DNA from: Lanius collurio
Taxonomy: Eukaryota > Chordata > Aves > Passeriformes > Laniidae
Assembly: GCA_020086605.1 (NCBI GenBank)
Contig: JACBWW010000004.1
Location: forward strand, 25,907,076-25,971,075
Direction: 5' to 3'
DNA: 64,000 bases
Shown one piece after another: positions 37,801 through 49,800 of the stretch; the first letter of the stretch is position 1, and every line of letters starts with the position of its first letter. A program made the position numbers and the translations under genes. The notes below the pieces were generated by a model. That model did not search any database. It had not been told where the DNA came from and was given only the letters and a program-made list of their open reading frames with translations.

Positions 37801-39518
37801 CTAAGAACTGGATTGACAAATTAGACAAAAGATATTACTAATCCTATTCACTGTATACTGTTTAATATGTATGAAGAGGATTTATAACCAGTTCCTGAAG
37901 AGTTACTTTATCATTGGTTTCATTTGCAAAGAAAAAGAGTCAAACTGTTTTGCAGGATACTTTTTCCCTGTTTTTTGCTGCCAGAGTTTGCTTACCTGTA
38001 CCCTGTTCTGTTGACAAAGAATCACTTGCTAAGGAACTGCAGTAGTTTGTTGATTCTCTGAGAATGTTAGTGGGGCTTTGGTAGCAACATTTAGTATCAC
38101 CCTTCTCAAATTTTATGCATCTGCCCAAATTCCAGCTTACTCATATGATCTCAAAATAACAGAGATTTTATCTCAGGAGTGTTAAGTAAACACAGGAAAA
38201 ACTAAAACGGACTTCTGCTGTGCATGGTTTAGTCAAATAGTGAGGAGCTGTAAGCACTCACATTTACCAATTAAATATCCAAGCGCCAGGAAAAAAAGAG
38301 CAGATGTTTTCAGATACATAAACTTAAGAATGTGATTGTAAAGAAGAAAAACCAACCAGGAGATATGACCCGCTGTGTTTAGCTCATTCCTTCCCTTATC
38401 TTGTGCTCATTTCTCTAGAAAAACAGCCATTGAAGTAATTCAGAGCTGCTTAAAAAATGAGTCAAAAATTTTGTTCTGATCCAAAGCCAATTGAAGATTA
38501 CAGAGAGGTGGGGTTTTTTAAATTATTTTAATTATTTTGTTCATGCTCTGCATTTTATAAGCACACACAAGAAAGAAAGGCATGTTTCTATGGATGAACC
38601 TAGGAGTCTTAAAAATCTAAGTTTCATTGAAAGTCAGTGGGACCTAAGTTTCTGAATAATTTTGAACTTTTACTGTGAGAGAACTCACTATCCATTTCTA
38701 CCTAAAATGCTTAGAACTGCTTTTGTCATTATATATTCAAGCAAAATTTAAATTGGTATCTGCCACAAAGTTCAGCCAGATGTATTAAAGTCATTGATGC
38801 AGACACATTATTCATAAAACATGTTGGTTTTTTAACTTCACCAAATCAATAATTAAATCAGAAATAATTTAGTTCCTAGCAAGCAACCCCTACCTGCTTT
38901 ATTGGTATGAAGATTAGTGTTATATACACTGTTGCCAAAACAGTCCACCTTTTTGTGTACTTTACTGAGGCATTCTTCTCAATACTAGGAGAAAATTAAA
39001 TTTCAATACCAAATTTCCTTGGAGCTGCTCTATTTTGCTGAGGGAGCATCTCTATTTGAAAATATACAAATGAAAGAATATGGGCTGTCTTGATGCCTCT
39101 GTGAGTCAGCTCAAGACATAAGTAGAATACTCTTCTTTTGTCTTGTGAATAGCTTAGGTAAGCATGGCACATCATCCTTTCATTATGAAAGACTGAGAAA
39201 TACTGAAAGTTTTTGTCCAACCGGGATGTATACATATATCTTTCATTGTTGTGTCTCCAAGACTTGTGATAGCATTTGAAGTTTCTTTTGTTTTCCTGGT
39301 AACATTTTCATTGCAGTTTTTCATAATTTTTCTCTCGCTCTTTTTTTTCCTTTTTTTTTTCCATCTATTTCTTTTTAGATTGTCTAGCTGAATGAAGTGA
39401 AGAATTAAACTATATAATACAGCCTTATTATAGGCGGAACAAAATGAAGATGATCTGATGAGATAAATTGCTGAAGGTTAATAGCTTTTTAAAAATCAAT
39501 CTTCCTTACAAAGGAAAA
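34870..39518. other. Unique non-coding DNA
   Basis: A+T-rich sequence with a T tract at 35128-35142, a local duplication at 36911-36954 and a long pyrimidine tract at 39328-39378 ending in TTTTTAG. The patch at 37130-37430 is more G+C-rich, without a recognised repeat or exon. No gene was seen. Confidence 0.55.
36911..36954 (+). repeat. Local 15-bp direct repeat
   Basis: ATGTCTGGAACAATG occurs at 36911-36925 and again at 36940-36954, 29 bp apart. TGTTACAA flanks both ends of the block (from 36901 and to 36960). This looks like a small local duplication. Confidence 0.9.
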
Positions 39519-39595
39519 GGGTAAATGGCTTAGTGGATGAAGCCTTGGCCTCTCACCTTTCTGACCATAGTTCAAGTCTAAACTGTGAGGGTCCA
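39519..39595 (+). mobile_element. tRNA-derived SINE head (RNA polymerase III promoter-like)
   Basis: An A-box-like TGGCTTAGTGG (39526-39536) matches the consensus TGGCNNAGTGG fully. A B-box-like AGTTCAAGTCT (39569-39579) begins 43 nt later, the spacing found in a tRNA gene. The part between them does not pair into a good anticodon arm, so it is not a working tRNA gene. More likely it is the tRNA-like head of an old SINE or a tRNA pseudogene. The body after about 39595 was not assigned to a known SINE family. Confidence 0.55.
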
Positions 39596-42500
39596 GAGCT
39601 ACATGCTTTATTGGGCTGAGATCAGTCTCTAGTGGGCAGGCGTCTGCATTACAAGATTCATGGGTGTATTTTTCCATACAGGCAGTGGCAGCACGTGAAG
39701 CTGACACAGACTAGTCTATAATCTCCCTAAGCAGTGAGGCTGATGGACCAAAGTCAGTGTCACCCTGCACAAAGCATGAGGATGTTCCAGCTGGCAGTCT
39801 TCTGTGTTGTCTCTGTGTCATGCCCTGGTTATGGAGTCAGACTTCCAGAGCACCTTTTTGTCAGCAATAAATATAATGGTCTCCACTTAACAAACAAAAA
39901 TTAGGTGACTTTTTAAATAATAATTAAAGGATTACTAGAGAGCTTAAATAATCATAATTGATCATTTTTCATATCAAGTTCAGGCAAAGAAATAATTTAT
40001 CTCAGCTGTTATTCATAAGGAAGGCAAAAATTCAGAGAAGAAAATAATTGAAGTGTCAATTAAGAAGTTTAAGTAAAAGTGGAGAAATTAAAAAAACCCC
40101 AACATTTCTAGCATAATTTATTAGCATGTTAATCAAGTTTTAATCAGATATTAGTCTGATAATTTATGTATTCCCATCAGTCATGTGCATGAAATGACTA
40201 CTAAATAAGCTTCTTTCTGATTTAGTTTTAATAATATATTTTAATAGAAAAGCACACTGCATTCTGAGCAGCAAAATGAGCAATCCGGACTGTCTACTGA
40301 ATAAACATACAAGGCACACACATAAAAAGAGCTTTCAGTTGAGGAAGCTGTTGCAATTGTGATTTTTGTAAGCAAAGACATGTTCCCTTGAGGCCCAACT
40401 AAAAGCAAAATTTCTTAATCTTATGGGAAATTTTATTTTCTAAGCCAAAACAATGTAGGAAATGCTTGTTATTTAAATGTGAAAGGAAAGTGTTTTGGTT
40501 CACCTGTTTGGCCTTTGCAGCAAGATGCAGAGTTTTGTGTGAAAGTATTCAGCTGTGGGTCTGTGTTTTGTGAATAGTTTGAATAATTTTAAAATGAGAT
40601 ATATAAAATGTGTGTTCTTACTACCGAAAACACTGGGTATGCTTGTAGGGATTAATAATTAATATGCAAATATAATTTGAAAGTAATGTGTATGCTAAGA
40701 CTTAGGACTTGAGTGTGTGTTAAAATGTGCATACATTCATGACAATGCCATACTCATCCCAGTGCTTTTTAATGATTATCGCTTACTGTTAATTCAAAAC
40801 ACCTGCAAGTCCCTTTGTTTTGATCAAAGCACTTTTTCTCCCTTGAGACTGATGGATGGCTTTGTAATTTGTGAGGTAATATGTTAAAGGTCAGGAGTTA
40901 ATATGTCCTATGGAACTTGCTTTCTACTTGCCTTTATCTCCCAAATAGGGTTATTTTTCTGTGTATGTGGAATGCCTGTCCATATATACACTAAATGTAT
41001 GTGTGCTCACACTTAGGCATGTGTTTATGTGTGTGCATCTCAGAGTGCACACATATATATAAATGCACAGAGTAATCTTTAAGAAAATTTTATTAAATAC
41101 TTTTTTTTTAACAACCTATTGCTGTTTGTATCAAGTATTCTTCTTCTTCTTTTTAATATTAAAATACCCACAAAACATGCATTTACTTTCAGCTATAGAA
41201 AATGCTAATAATGCTTTTAGAATGGTCTTTAAAAAGTCTAATTATATCATTTAAAAATGGAGAGACCAAAGGGCAAGCTAAATTCTCCTAACATAAATCA
41301 GACTTTTTTATTTCAATGACTTTAAAAACCTCAAATGCAGTAATTTTAATAGCAATGAAAGAATGAATAAGTCATAACTCCGCCTGATCACATAACTGTC
41401 TATAACTGTTATTAAATGCTCCAAAATAAGTGAACTCATTATGTTTCTGCACTGCTTTTAGCTAATCTAAGATTCTGCTCACTTAATCATGCAGAAAAGG
41501 CTTTAGCACAGTTTTAGACCCTCAGCAAGGTCACTTCAATGCCTTTTTTTTTTTTCTGTTCTGCACTGATCATTTAAGAACAGCACTTTGACCCGAAACT
41601 GATGATCTCTCATATAAGCTTAAATGCTTAACCCCAAAAGAGCTGTGTTTCAGATGTACATTTGCACAGCCTATTGTCATATTTGCTGCAAACTGAGCCA
41701 GACTCTCTTTTCAGGGAAGGAGGAAATGCCAATCAGAATTTGTGGATGTTGCGTGCATGATGAAAGTACATTTTATGATACCTTTAGAGACTTGATTTTT
41801 TAAACACATGCTCCTGCCATGGACTCTTTAATGAGTTTTAATTGGTTCTAGAAGTATGGCAATTACATGCTGGTTTTTTACTATATGTTTCAGTCAGACA
41901 ACATATAAATCTTATATGTAGAGTTTTCCCAGAAATCTGATTCATTTAGGGATGATAACCCATTTAGACAACTCATGCCTACAGTGAAACTGTAAACACA
42001 TCCAAAAGCTAGAAAACAAATGTTGTCCCTTCTTTTCTTCATGGTGCCTGTGCTACAAAGTAAAGTGCATTTTAATGTCAGTAAAGTGTCTTCAGAAATC
42101 AGGAGTAGAGGTGAAGTCCTACACCGCTGTAGCTAATGGAAAAACTCTTTTATTGATTCAGTGGCAGCAGGCTTGGGCTTTGAATCGCAAATGAAGGCTG
42201 TAATTCTCAAACGCTAGTAAACGTGCTGAGCTTTACTCATCTGGTTTGTGCTGTTGATATCAGCAGGATAACTTCACCTGAGTAAAGTTGTAGAAAACTT
42301 AATCCCACAGGCATTTATTTCCTCATGTACACTTTTCTTTCTTTCCTCATCTGGGCACACAGTCAGAGGGAGGCATAATGCAGCCATACCACATATGGGG
42401 AGTGCTTAGCAGGCCTGTTATAAAGGTAATCATCATCCAGCAACACTGTCTTCTCTACACATGGTGAAAAAAGTTGTTCTTTATGGTCCTAAAAGGCTTT

Positions 42501-43470
42501 TTCAAAAATACTCTCTTTTTCTTCTTCTTTTTCTTTGTTATATTTTAAAGGCAGAATATGGTTGGCATGGATGAGAAAACATTCATATATTTCCCCCACA
42601 TCTTTTCTGAGTCTTAGCAATAAACAACTTATTATATTTAATTACAAGCAAGAATAAAAATAAAAGAAAATAAATTGTAAAGAGGGCATTCAAATTGCCC
42701 AGTGCAGCTTTTCCAACTATCATAATAAAGCTATAGCAGTGCTTACCTTCTAAGGACTGGTCCCTACCAATCTCTGGCCCACCACGCTTTCCTGTGAAAT
42801 AAAATTTTCTTCTTTTCTAGAGATATAAAAAATACTTTTTGGTTGTATAATTTCTGGCCATTCAATGCTGCCTGGGGCTAGAGTCATAAAAGCTAGACTG
42901 TGGGTCTATTATAGTACTTCCCCAGAGACAGTGTTTGTGGGAAGAAGCCCTCTCTGCCCTCTGGCCCTGCAATGGGGAATGGGAGCAGTATGCAAAGGCA
43001 TTTATACCTCATGGAAGCACATTTGTACTTCAGACTATTAAAGAATATCAGGGACATGTAAAATGGTGTCATCACTCCCTCAGACTGTGGGATGACGGGT
43101 GCCTTTACAAAGGAGGTGTGCTTTTCAGCTCTATGGAAGGATAGTTTTCCCTGTACTGCCATAAATCTTATGGCTCTCACTGCTCCTCTGGGCCTTGCAT
43201 TGGCCATGCTTATTTGGGAGATACAAGTATTGTTTAGAGGTAGTCTGTGGTGTTAACCCACAAACTTTTCAAGTCACAAACTATTCAATGTTTGTACAAC
43301 TGGTGCCAGGCCTACAGGCACTACTGCAATGCACTTGATGTAAAGGCAATATTGTAATTCCCAATGTTGTAATGTATTTTGGTATAAAATAAATTTTTAT
43401 TGTTGTATTTTCTGGGAAGATCAACATAAGAATTACATTCTAAATATTCTGTAACAGAGCAGCAGGTTCA

Positions 43471-43530
43471 CAAAAGAAAAAAAAACCCGAAACAAAAACA
43501 CAAAAATACCCGGTCAAAACAAAAAAATAA
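43471..43530 (+). repeat. A-rich simple repeat with CAAAA-type units
   Basis: A low-complexity block dominated by A with spaced C residues, including AAAAACCCGAAACAAAAACA. Confidence 0.8.
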
Positions 43531-44470
43531 TGTAATAATTTTTCAACTGGATATAGAATAGTAAAGTAATGTTATATTTTAACATTGTTTGCTTGAAGAC
43601 AATTAATATTTAATTAAAATGTAAATTTTGGTTCATGCTATTTAGATAAATGCTTGAGCCTTGAATTGGTGCTCCATTTCTCATTTTAGATAAGAAAGTG
43701 TACAAACAAAGGTTTGAGGGAGACAATATGCCTCAAGAAGAGGAAGGAATTTTCCCAGTTCTCATTGGAGAGGTGTTTTAGTTAGAGACCCATTTTTCTG
43801 CCGCTTTTGTCATGTCCATTCAGGAACCTGAGAAAATGTGTTTGGTGAATTGTGTAACCACGGGTTTGCAGGGCCCTTTGCTGTTGTTGTGCCCTGTCCC
43901 ACATTCTATCTGTGAAATAAGGCCACTGAAGCACTTAAACAAGTCACATTCATGCTGCCCCTTCTGCACATGATAAATTATTGTGACACTGTGGTACTGC
44001 CACTGGGCAGTGCCACAGAATCACTGCTGCAAGGAGAATCTCTACTGTTTTTCTAAGACTGTGCTCTCATCTACACAGGCTAGATTTTCACTGGGAAAAC
44101 AAAATCCAGCTGCTTAGAAGCAAGAAAAGACACATCTTGGATTGAATAAATACAAGCTAGATATTACTACTAGAATGTCAAATGAAGAGATTTTCTACAG
44201 GCAAGCACAAAGCAAAATCCCATTCTAAGCATTTCAGAATATAAGCGGTATCTGCATCCAAATCAAAATTGCATAAATGTGATCCACATCCTTAATTCAC
44301 TATATCTAAATCCCAAAATCAGATGAGTGTGTGGGTGTGTGTGATGTGAATGGGGGAGGAGGAATTCTACCACGTTTAATTTCTTTATTTTGCCTCTTGA
44401 GTCCACCTGAGATTTAGGAAATGCTTTAGGGCCAGCCAATAAGCAGTTCTTCAAGCAAAATAACTACATT

Positions 44471-44522
44471 CACGTGGTAATGATTTATGAGGATGTGGCA
44501 TTATTTATGCATAATTGCATAA
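44471..44522. promoter_or_regulatory. Candidate enhancer motif cluster (E-box plus POU/octamer-like dyad)
   Basis: A CACGTG E-box at 44471-44476 is followed about 30 bp later by TTATGCATAATTGCATAA (44505-44522). The latter has perfect 7-bp inverted arms around TAAT. ATGCATAAT resembles the site of class III POU factors, and TTGCATAA resembles a C/EBP half site. The whole sits in repeat-free A+T-rich DNA. No promoter elements or transcript are visible, so regulatory function is an inference from motifs only. Confidence 0.25.
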
Positions 44523-45540
44523 GTGCTGTGTATTAGCAATCATGTTTATAACCCCCAATGTTTAGCACATTTTACCATGAATTATTATGCATGTGAAATA
44601 CTGTGAAGTTGTTTTAAAATATTATAAAGTATTTCCTCCCAATAAACATGTTTGCAAATATCCAGACTGGCCTGTGAATTAAAGCAGGGTGAGAGGCATG
44701 AATCTGTATTTATTAAATTCAATGTGACTCCAAAAGGAATCACATCAAACTCTAAAACCCTTTTTTTGTCCTCTGAAGGATTGACCAGCTGTAGAACTGA
44801 AACTGATTAAACCAAAATCATCATGAAATAAAAATATCTAGCCATGCAAAATTCTGACTGTAGTTAGCCACTTGTAACTTTTCTCCTGCTAATTTTTTTT
44901 TAAAAGTGTTAGAGCATCGGACCTGAATAAACTGCTTATAGGGTTATAGAACAAAGGCTATGAAGGATTTTCCATTTCTGTTTTTTGGCAGTAATTATTT
45001 TTATTTACTATTTCTATCAAGATATTTTTCATGCTATGCTGGAGCATAGACAGTTATAGTTTGAAGACTTTATTTGCAATAGTGAATCTCATTTAGGTTG
45101 CAACTCCATGCAAATTTTAATCTTAGAAAACACTTTTTTTCACATCTGCCAGGAACACAGAACTTGGACATCTGTTTTTGTAAATATTTTGTGTGAATAC
45201 TAGGGAAATTTGTGCTGACTCAAGGTTTTTCTGTAGGAATCAGTAAAACTACATAAAACAAATTTCTTAATTGTGGTTCACATTTTTTTTCTCAATAAAT
45301 TTCAAACCATCTCAGGATCTCATGTATTGAGTGTATACCTCACACTGAATGCATACCTACCATGAAAATAAACTGTTCAGAGCTTCTGATAAACACTTGA
45401 GTTAAATTATTTTTCACGTTTGTAGGGTTTTAAACTTGGAGGTTCCTCCATCAGGATGAGAAATATTTAGGGCCTGTTGACACACATTACAGGTTCCTGA
45501 GGGAAGTGACTGATGTTATTGCCGAGGCTCTGTCCATCAT

Positions 45541-45591
45541 ACCAGGAACCTTGCCTGATCCCAGGCATGGTGATCAGGCAAGGTTCCTGGT
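45541..45591. repeat. Perfect 20-bp inverted repeat inside CR1
   Basis: ACCAGGAACCTTGCCTGATC (45541-45560) is the exact reverse complement of 45572-45591, with an 11-nt spacer CCAGGCATGGT. The right arm reads in the CR1 frame (SGKVPGD, matching the usual SGEVP-DW). The left arm stands where CR1 normally encodes the residues following ALSII, so the left arm is the inverted extra copy. Confidence 0.95.
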
Positions 45592-45948
45592 GACTGAAAG
45601 GAGGAAATCATTGCTCCCATTTTTAAAATGGAGAGAAAGGGAGATCTGGGTTAATGCACATGAATGAGCCTCATCTCACTGCCTGGGAAGATTATAGAGC
45701 AGGTACTCCTATAAAATATGCTAAGGTGCATAGAAGAAGGACATGATCCATGGCAGCCAGCACAGCTTCACTGAGGGCAAATTGTGCCTGACCAATCTGG
45801 TGGCCTTCTGTGATGGAGTGACAGCAATGATTGTCACAGGGGATGCCCGAAAGATGTCATTTATCTAAACTTCTGTTAGGCCTTGCATATAATCCCACAT
45901 GACATTCTTATCTCTAAATTGGGAAGAAATGGATTTGATGGATGAACT

Positions 45949-46233
45949 ATGCAGTGCGTAAGGAATTGTCTGGATGGACTCAGGCAGAGAGCTGTGGTCA
46001 ATGTTTCTATGTCCAGCTGGAGGCCAGTGAAAAGTGGGGCCCCTCAGGGCTCTGTCATGAAACCAGTACTCCTCAATATCTTCAACAACAACACAGACAG
46101 TGAGATCAAGTGCACCCTCAGCAAGTTTGCAGGTGACACAAAGCTGAGTAGTGCAGTTGACACAACAGAAAACAGGATGCCATCCAGAGGGACCAGGACA
46201 AACCTGAGAAGTGAGCCCATGAGAACATCATGA
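45949..46233 (+). pseudogene. CR1 reverse-transcriptase remnant, catalytic region
   Basis: An open stretch of 94 codons covering the middle of the CR1 ORF2 reverse transcriptase. It includes [25 protein letters not shown] and the catalytic box region. The FADD catalytic box is FAGD here, so the first aspartate of the pair that binds metal is lost. The frame leaves the CR1 reading soon after VDTTE because of a small deletion. Confidence 0.85.
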
Positions 46234-46439
46234 AGTGCAAGGTCCTGTAACTGGGTTGAGGAAATCTCAGACATGAGTACAGACTGGGAGAAGAAGTCAA
46301 TGAGAGCAGCCCTGAAGAGAAGGAGTTGAGGTTCTCATGGATGAAAATCTGGACATGAGCTAACTGTGTACTCACAGCCCAGAAGGCAAACAGCATCCTG
46401 AGCTGCACCCAAAGGTGAGCAACCAGCAGGTCAAGGGAG

Positions 46440-46886
46440 ATGATTCTCTCCCTCTACTCTGCCTTTGCGAAACTCCCCCTGGAGTGCTGCATCCAGCCCT
46501 GGGGTTCTCAGCACAAGGACATGGACCTATTGGAGTGGGTGCAGAGGAAGGCCACAAAGATTATCAGAGGGAAGGAGCATTTCTTTTACAAAGACAGGCT
46601 GAGAGAGCTGGATTTGTGCAGACTGGAGAAGAGAAGCCTCCAGGGAGACCTCATTGCAGCTGTTCAGTACCTTAAGGGGGCTGATGAAGAGGAGGGAGAG
46701 GGATTTTTGATACAAGTAGATTGTTACAGGACAAGGGGTAATGGTTTTAAGCTGAAGGAGAGCAGGTTTAGATTAGATATTAGGAAGAAATATTTTACTC
46801 TGAGGGGAATGAGGCACTGGAACAAGTTGCCCAGAGAAGCTGTGGATGCCCTATCCTTGGATGAGGCCCTGAGCAACCTGATCTAG
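46440..46886 (+). pseudogene. CR1 ORF2 C-terminal remnant
   Basis: An open stretch of 148 codons that stays in the CR1 frame to the original stop. Recognisable blocks are LECCIQPWG, WVQRKATKII, DRLRELDLCRLEKRSLQGDL, VQYLKG and HWNKLPREAVDALSLDEAL, ending in SNLI before the stop. These belong to the region after the reverse transcriptase in CR1 ORF2. The ATG at its start is incidental: the frame is a remnant of a longer protein. Confidence 0.93.
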
Positions 46887-49800
46887 TGCATGACATTCCT
46901 GCATGGAAGGGAGGTGTGAGCTAGATGATCTTTAATGTCCCATCTTACTCAAGCCATTTATGATTGTGTGACACAACCTCATCACACAGAGACACACAGT
47001 GTAAAACTCACATAGTATATGGTATGAATATATTTGAAAAATCAGTCAAATGATCAAGAAAGAAATAAGAAATGTGCTTCCATAGTGCCCTGGAGGTTGC
47101 TAGGTGTGTATTCATTCTATTAGCTGCAGTCAAAGGGAGGAAAATTCTTAGAGGCACCTGGGGGAAAAAGACATTAATTTTTGTGCTTAGATAAAAAAAA
47201 ATCAAAGAGTAGGCTGTATACCTAAAAAGCAAATAAAGATATGGTGTTTTCTAGATGCAATATTTTGATGAATTCTTATTAATTAAGCTAATTTTATTCT
47301 AAATATTGATAAGTCTATCAAACACCTTCAAATATTTCTTTCAAAGTCACATATATGCACTATAGTGATACATGAAAGGAGCATTGCAATAACCCAATCA
47401 AATAATGTGAAATTATTTTTTCCAAAACCTGAAACGAGAATAAATCTCAACTTTTGCATTTTCTAATGGTGAATGTATTCTGCCCTTCAAGCAGCAAGTA
47501 GTCCTCATATAATAAATGTGTCGGTGGTAGTTTTAGATCTGGAAAGTAGAGGGAAGTATTTTGATAGCATGCAGTTAGTATGGCATTCTTTTCCCCCCTA
47601 CTTTGAAAAAGAGAGGGAGTAGAAGAAACCACTTATCTTCTTCAAGCCCATCATGGATATCATCAAATATCATCGAAACAACTGGCTGATCATAGTGGAC
47701 ATAAAGAAAAAAGGAATTATTAATGCAAGTCTCTGACCAATGATGATGTCAAATCCATAACTTTATAGAATTTGGGATGAACATTAGAGAAAAAACAAGC
47801 CTAGAGGGTTTTCTATGTTTAATTTCAAAGCAGACTGAATTTTCTGGCTTCCAGTCATTTTATTGAACTTCCACTTACATTTCTGTATTTTGGTAAAACA
47901 GAAGTTATTCAAGTACTTGCAACCACAAGAGTGTGAAGAGACCTAAGATCAATGTAGATTAAAGCTTATGTGAAATTTATGATGACTTATTGACCCAAAG
48001 TCCAGGTCTTCAGTTTTGAGGTTTACTAAGGGTCTTCACTAGAATGTCTTTTATATTACAGATCATAGCAATTTTTCTCCACTAGTTACGTGGTGTAAGG
48101 ACCATTATTATTTTTTCAGATAGATACTATTTTTGTCCACATCATTAATGTGGCAGAAGGAAAGGCAATATAGAGTTTATCTGATTCACAGGTACATAGA
48201 CATGCTGTTATGTCATTTACTGTTTTTTGGGGAGGAGTGGGAGTGTTCCTATCCTACACCATCATTAAACATAGAATCTAAACATATTGGTAAAGCCCGT
48301 CGCTCATCAGGAAAATACGTTAGGCAGCCTGAAATCTTATAGGTGAATGTATTGGTGTAATCCTCAACATCGCATCATCAATCAGTCCCCAAATTCCTTG
48401 ATGATTTAACTAACTGCAGGTGGAAAAATAGCTTAGTGTCCTCTCTTCTTCCCATCCTTATTTGACCTTAATGGTTTGTCCAAGAATGACCACTTGAGAA
48501 AATTTTCATCAAGGGAATTTTTGACTATGTTACCAAGCTTTCAAATGAGCCCATCTGTATGATTCTGTCTCTAGTCTCTGAAAATTTGTAATGAACTTAT
48601 CTTACAGAAAACCTTAATTGATCTTCTGGGATGTTTTTATTTACAACAGTTCTTGCAGTATATTTGCTTATTTGGATGAATTTGCCACAGTAGACAGAAG
48701 AAGGGATCTACTTCTAAATATGTCTTTTTTTTTTTTTTTATGGATAAGTGTGATTTCTAAATTAAAAACTGTTTCCACTGACATAAAATCTTTTCAAAGG
48801 TCTATTTTACTTCACAGCAAATGCACTTACCTCTTCTGGTGTGGTCATAGTGCTACCAGACTGTAATTTAGGTCATGTATTGGAAAGTAGAGTCAATCAT
48901 ATTCAAGGAGACAGACACCTCCAAAATATTCCAGGCTGACCAGGATAGCAATGTCCCAGCTCCTGGAAATAGTGGCCCTCTCATGTTCACGCCCTTCAAG
49001 AAAGGTCACAGTTGATGTCAGTACAAGTTAAAACACAGTAAAAAAAGATTAATACATTCTACTAATAATAGGTTGTGCTTTTTAAAACAAAAATCTTATT
49101 TTGCTTGTTTTATATTCAGCTATTCTGTTAGAAGAAGTGACCAACCAACAAGGCATCACACAGCCCATGCTGTGAACCAGATTCACAGAACATTATTCTA
49201 TGTGTGCCTTGCGGACAAAGGTGCTAATCTAAGGAGCAGTTTTCTCACATGGGCTATGCTTTCAAGGAAAACGGGTTATCAGAAGATTCTTGGGAGGATT
49301 TTTCCTTCTTGCTTTCCTACTAACAGATTTTTAGCAAAGCCCAGTGTTTTTCAGATATACAAGACAAAATCATGCATAGGGATTCCCTTTAATTGGTAGA
49401 AACGAATTGTTTCTCTACCCATATATTTTAGCACATAAATCAGCTATTTTTAGCAACTGTTGGGAATGTAAATTTCCCTCCTTTTCTTCCTCTCCCCCCA
49501 CCTTTGTCACAGGAAGAAGGCCAGTTTCCTTTACACATCCACTGCTTGTTAAATTCATACCTTCTGATAGGCTTGGCTAGTGTCCTTAGATATAATATCT
49601 TAATGTACATAGGTTTTTAAGCAATGACTTGCCTATCTTAATAACATCACTAGAGCAATTTGATCTTAGAAATATATGGAGACTGAACACTAACGTAATA
49701 GAAAATGGAATTAAAAACAAGGTGCCAAGACTGAGTTTTATTATTAGCTTAAGGAAGTCCTGGTTTTGTCATGCTTTCTCCATCTCTCTCCCCTCTCCAC

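Larger units (their letters stand above)
39596..45464. other. Unique non-coding DNA with possible regulatory patches
   Basis: No gene was recognised. There is an A-rich, CAAAA-type simple stretch at 43471-43530. An alternating TG/CA dyad lies at 41026-41057. Unique sequence at about 41340-42260 and 44450-44660 has the compact, repeat-free look of conserved non-coding DNA, but conservation cannot be read from one genome. The tail TCTATCTGTGAAATAAGG near 43910 faintly resembles the MIR 3' region and was not called. Confidence 0.5.
45465..46970 (+). mobile_element. CR1 LINE, about 1.5 kb, reverse-transcriptase region to 3' end
   Basis: The longest CR1 copy in the window, plus direction, 5'-truncated within ORF2. 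Pieces of the reverse-transcriptase domain can be followed in order, with frame changes: REVTDVIAEALSII (about 45500), APIFKMERKGDLG (about 45620), [38 protein letters not shown] (about 46020), [20 protein letters not shown] (about 46110), then the C-terminal part and the stop at 46884-46886. The 3' region includes CTAGATGATCTTTAATGTCC and ends in a worn TTTATGATTGTGTGA. It is inactive, with many stops and frameshifts. Confidence 0.95.

Noticed and set aside
39519..39595. Working tRNA gene
   Set aside because: The A and B boxes are present, but the anticodon arm does not pair properly, so a SINE head or tRNA pseudogene is more likely.
43890..43940. Faint resemblance to the MIR SINE 3' region
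   Set aside because: It covers only about 20 bp and has no tRNA-like head or core nearby.
46044..46557. Minus-strand open frames of 61 to 96 codons
   Set aside because: They are antisense shadows of the CR1 reverse-transcriptase coding sequence.
46415..46675. 86-codon plus-strand frame
   Set aside because: It overlaps the true CR1 frame (46440-46886), which has the recognisable ORF2 motifs, and is out of register with it.
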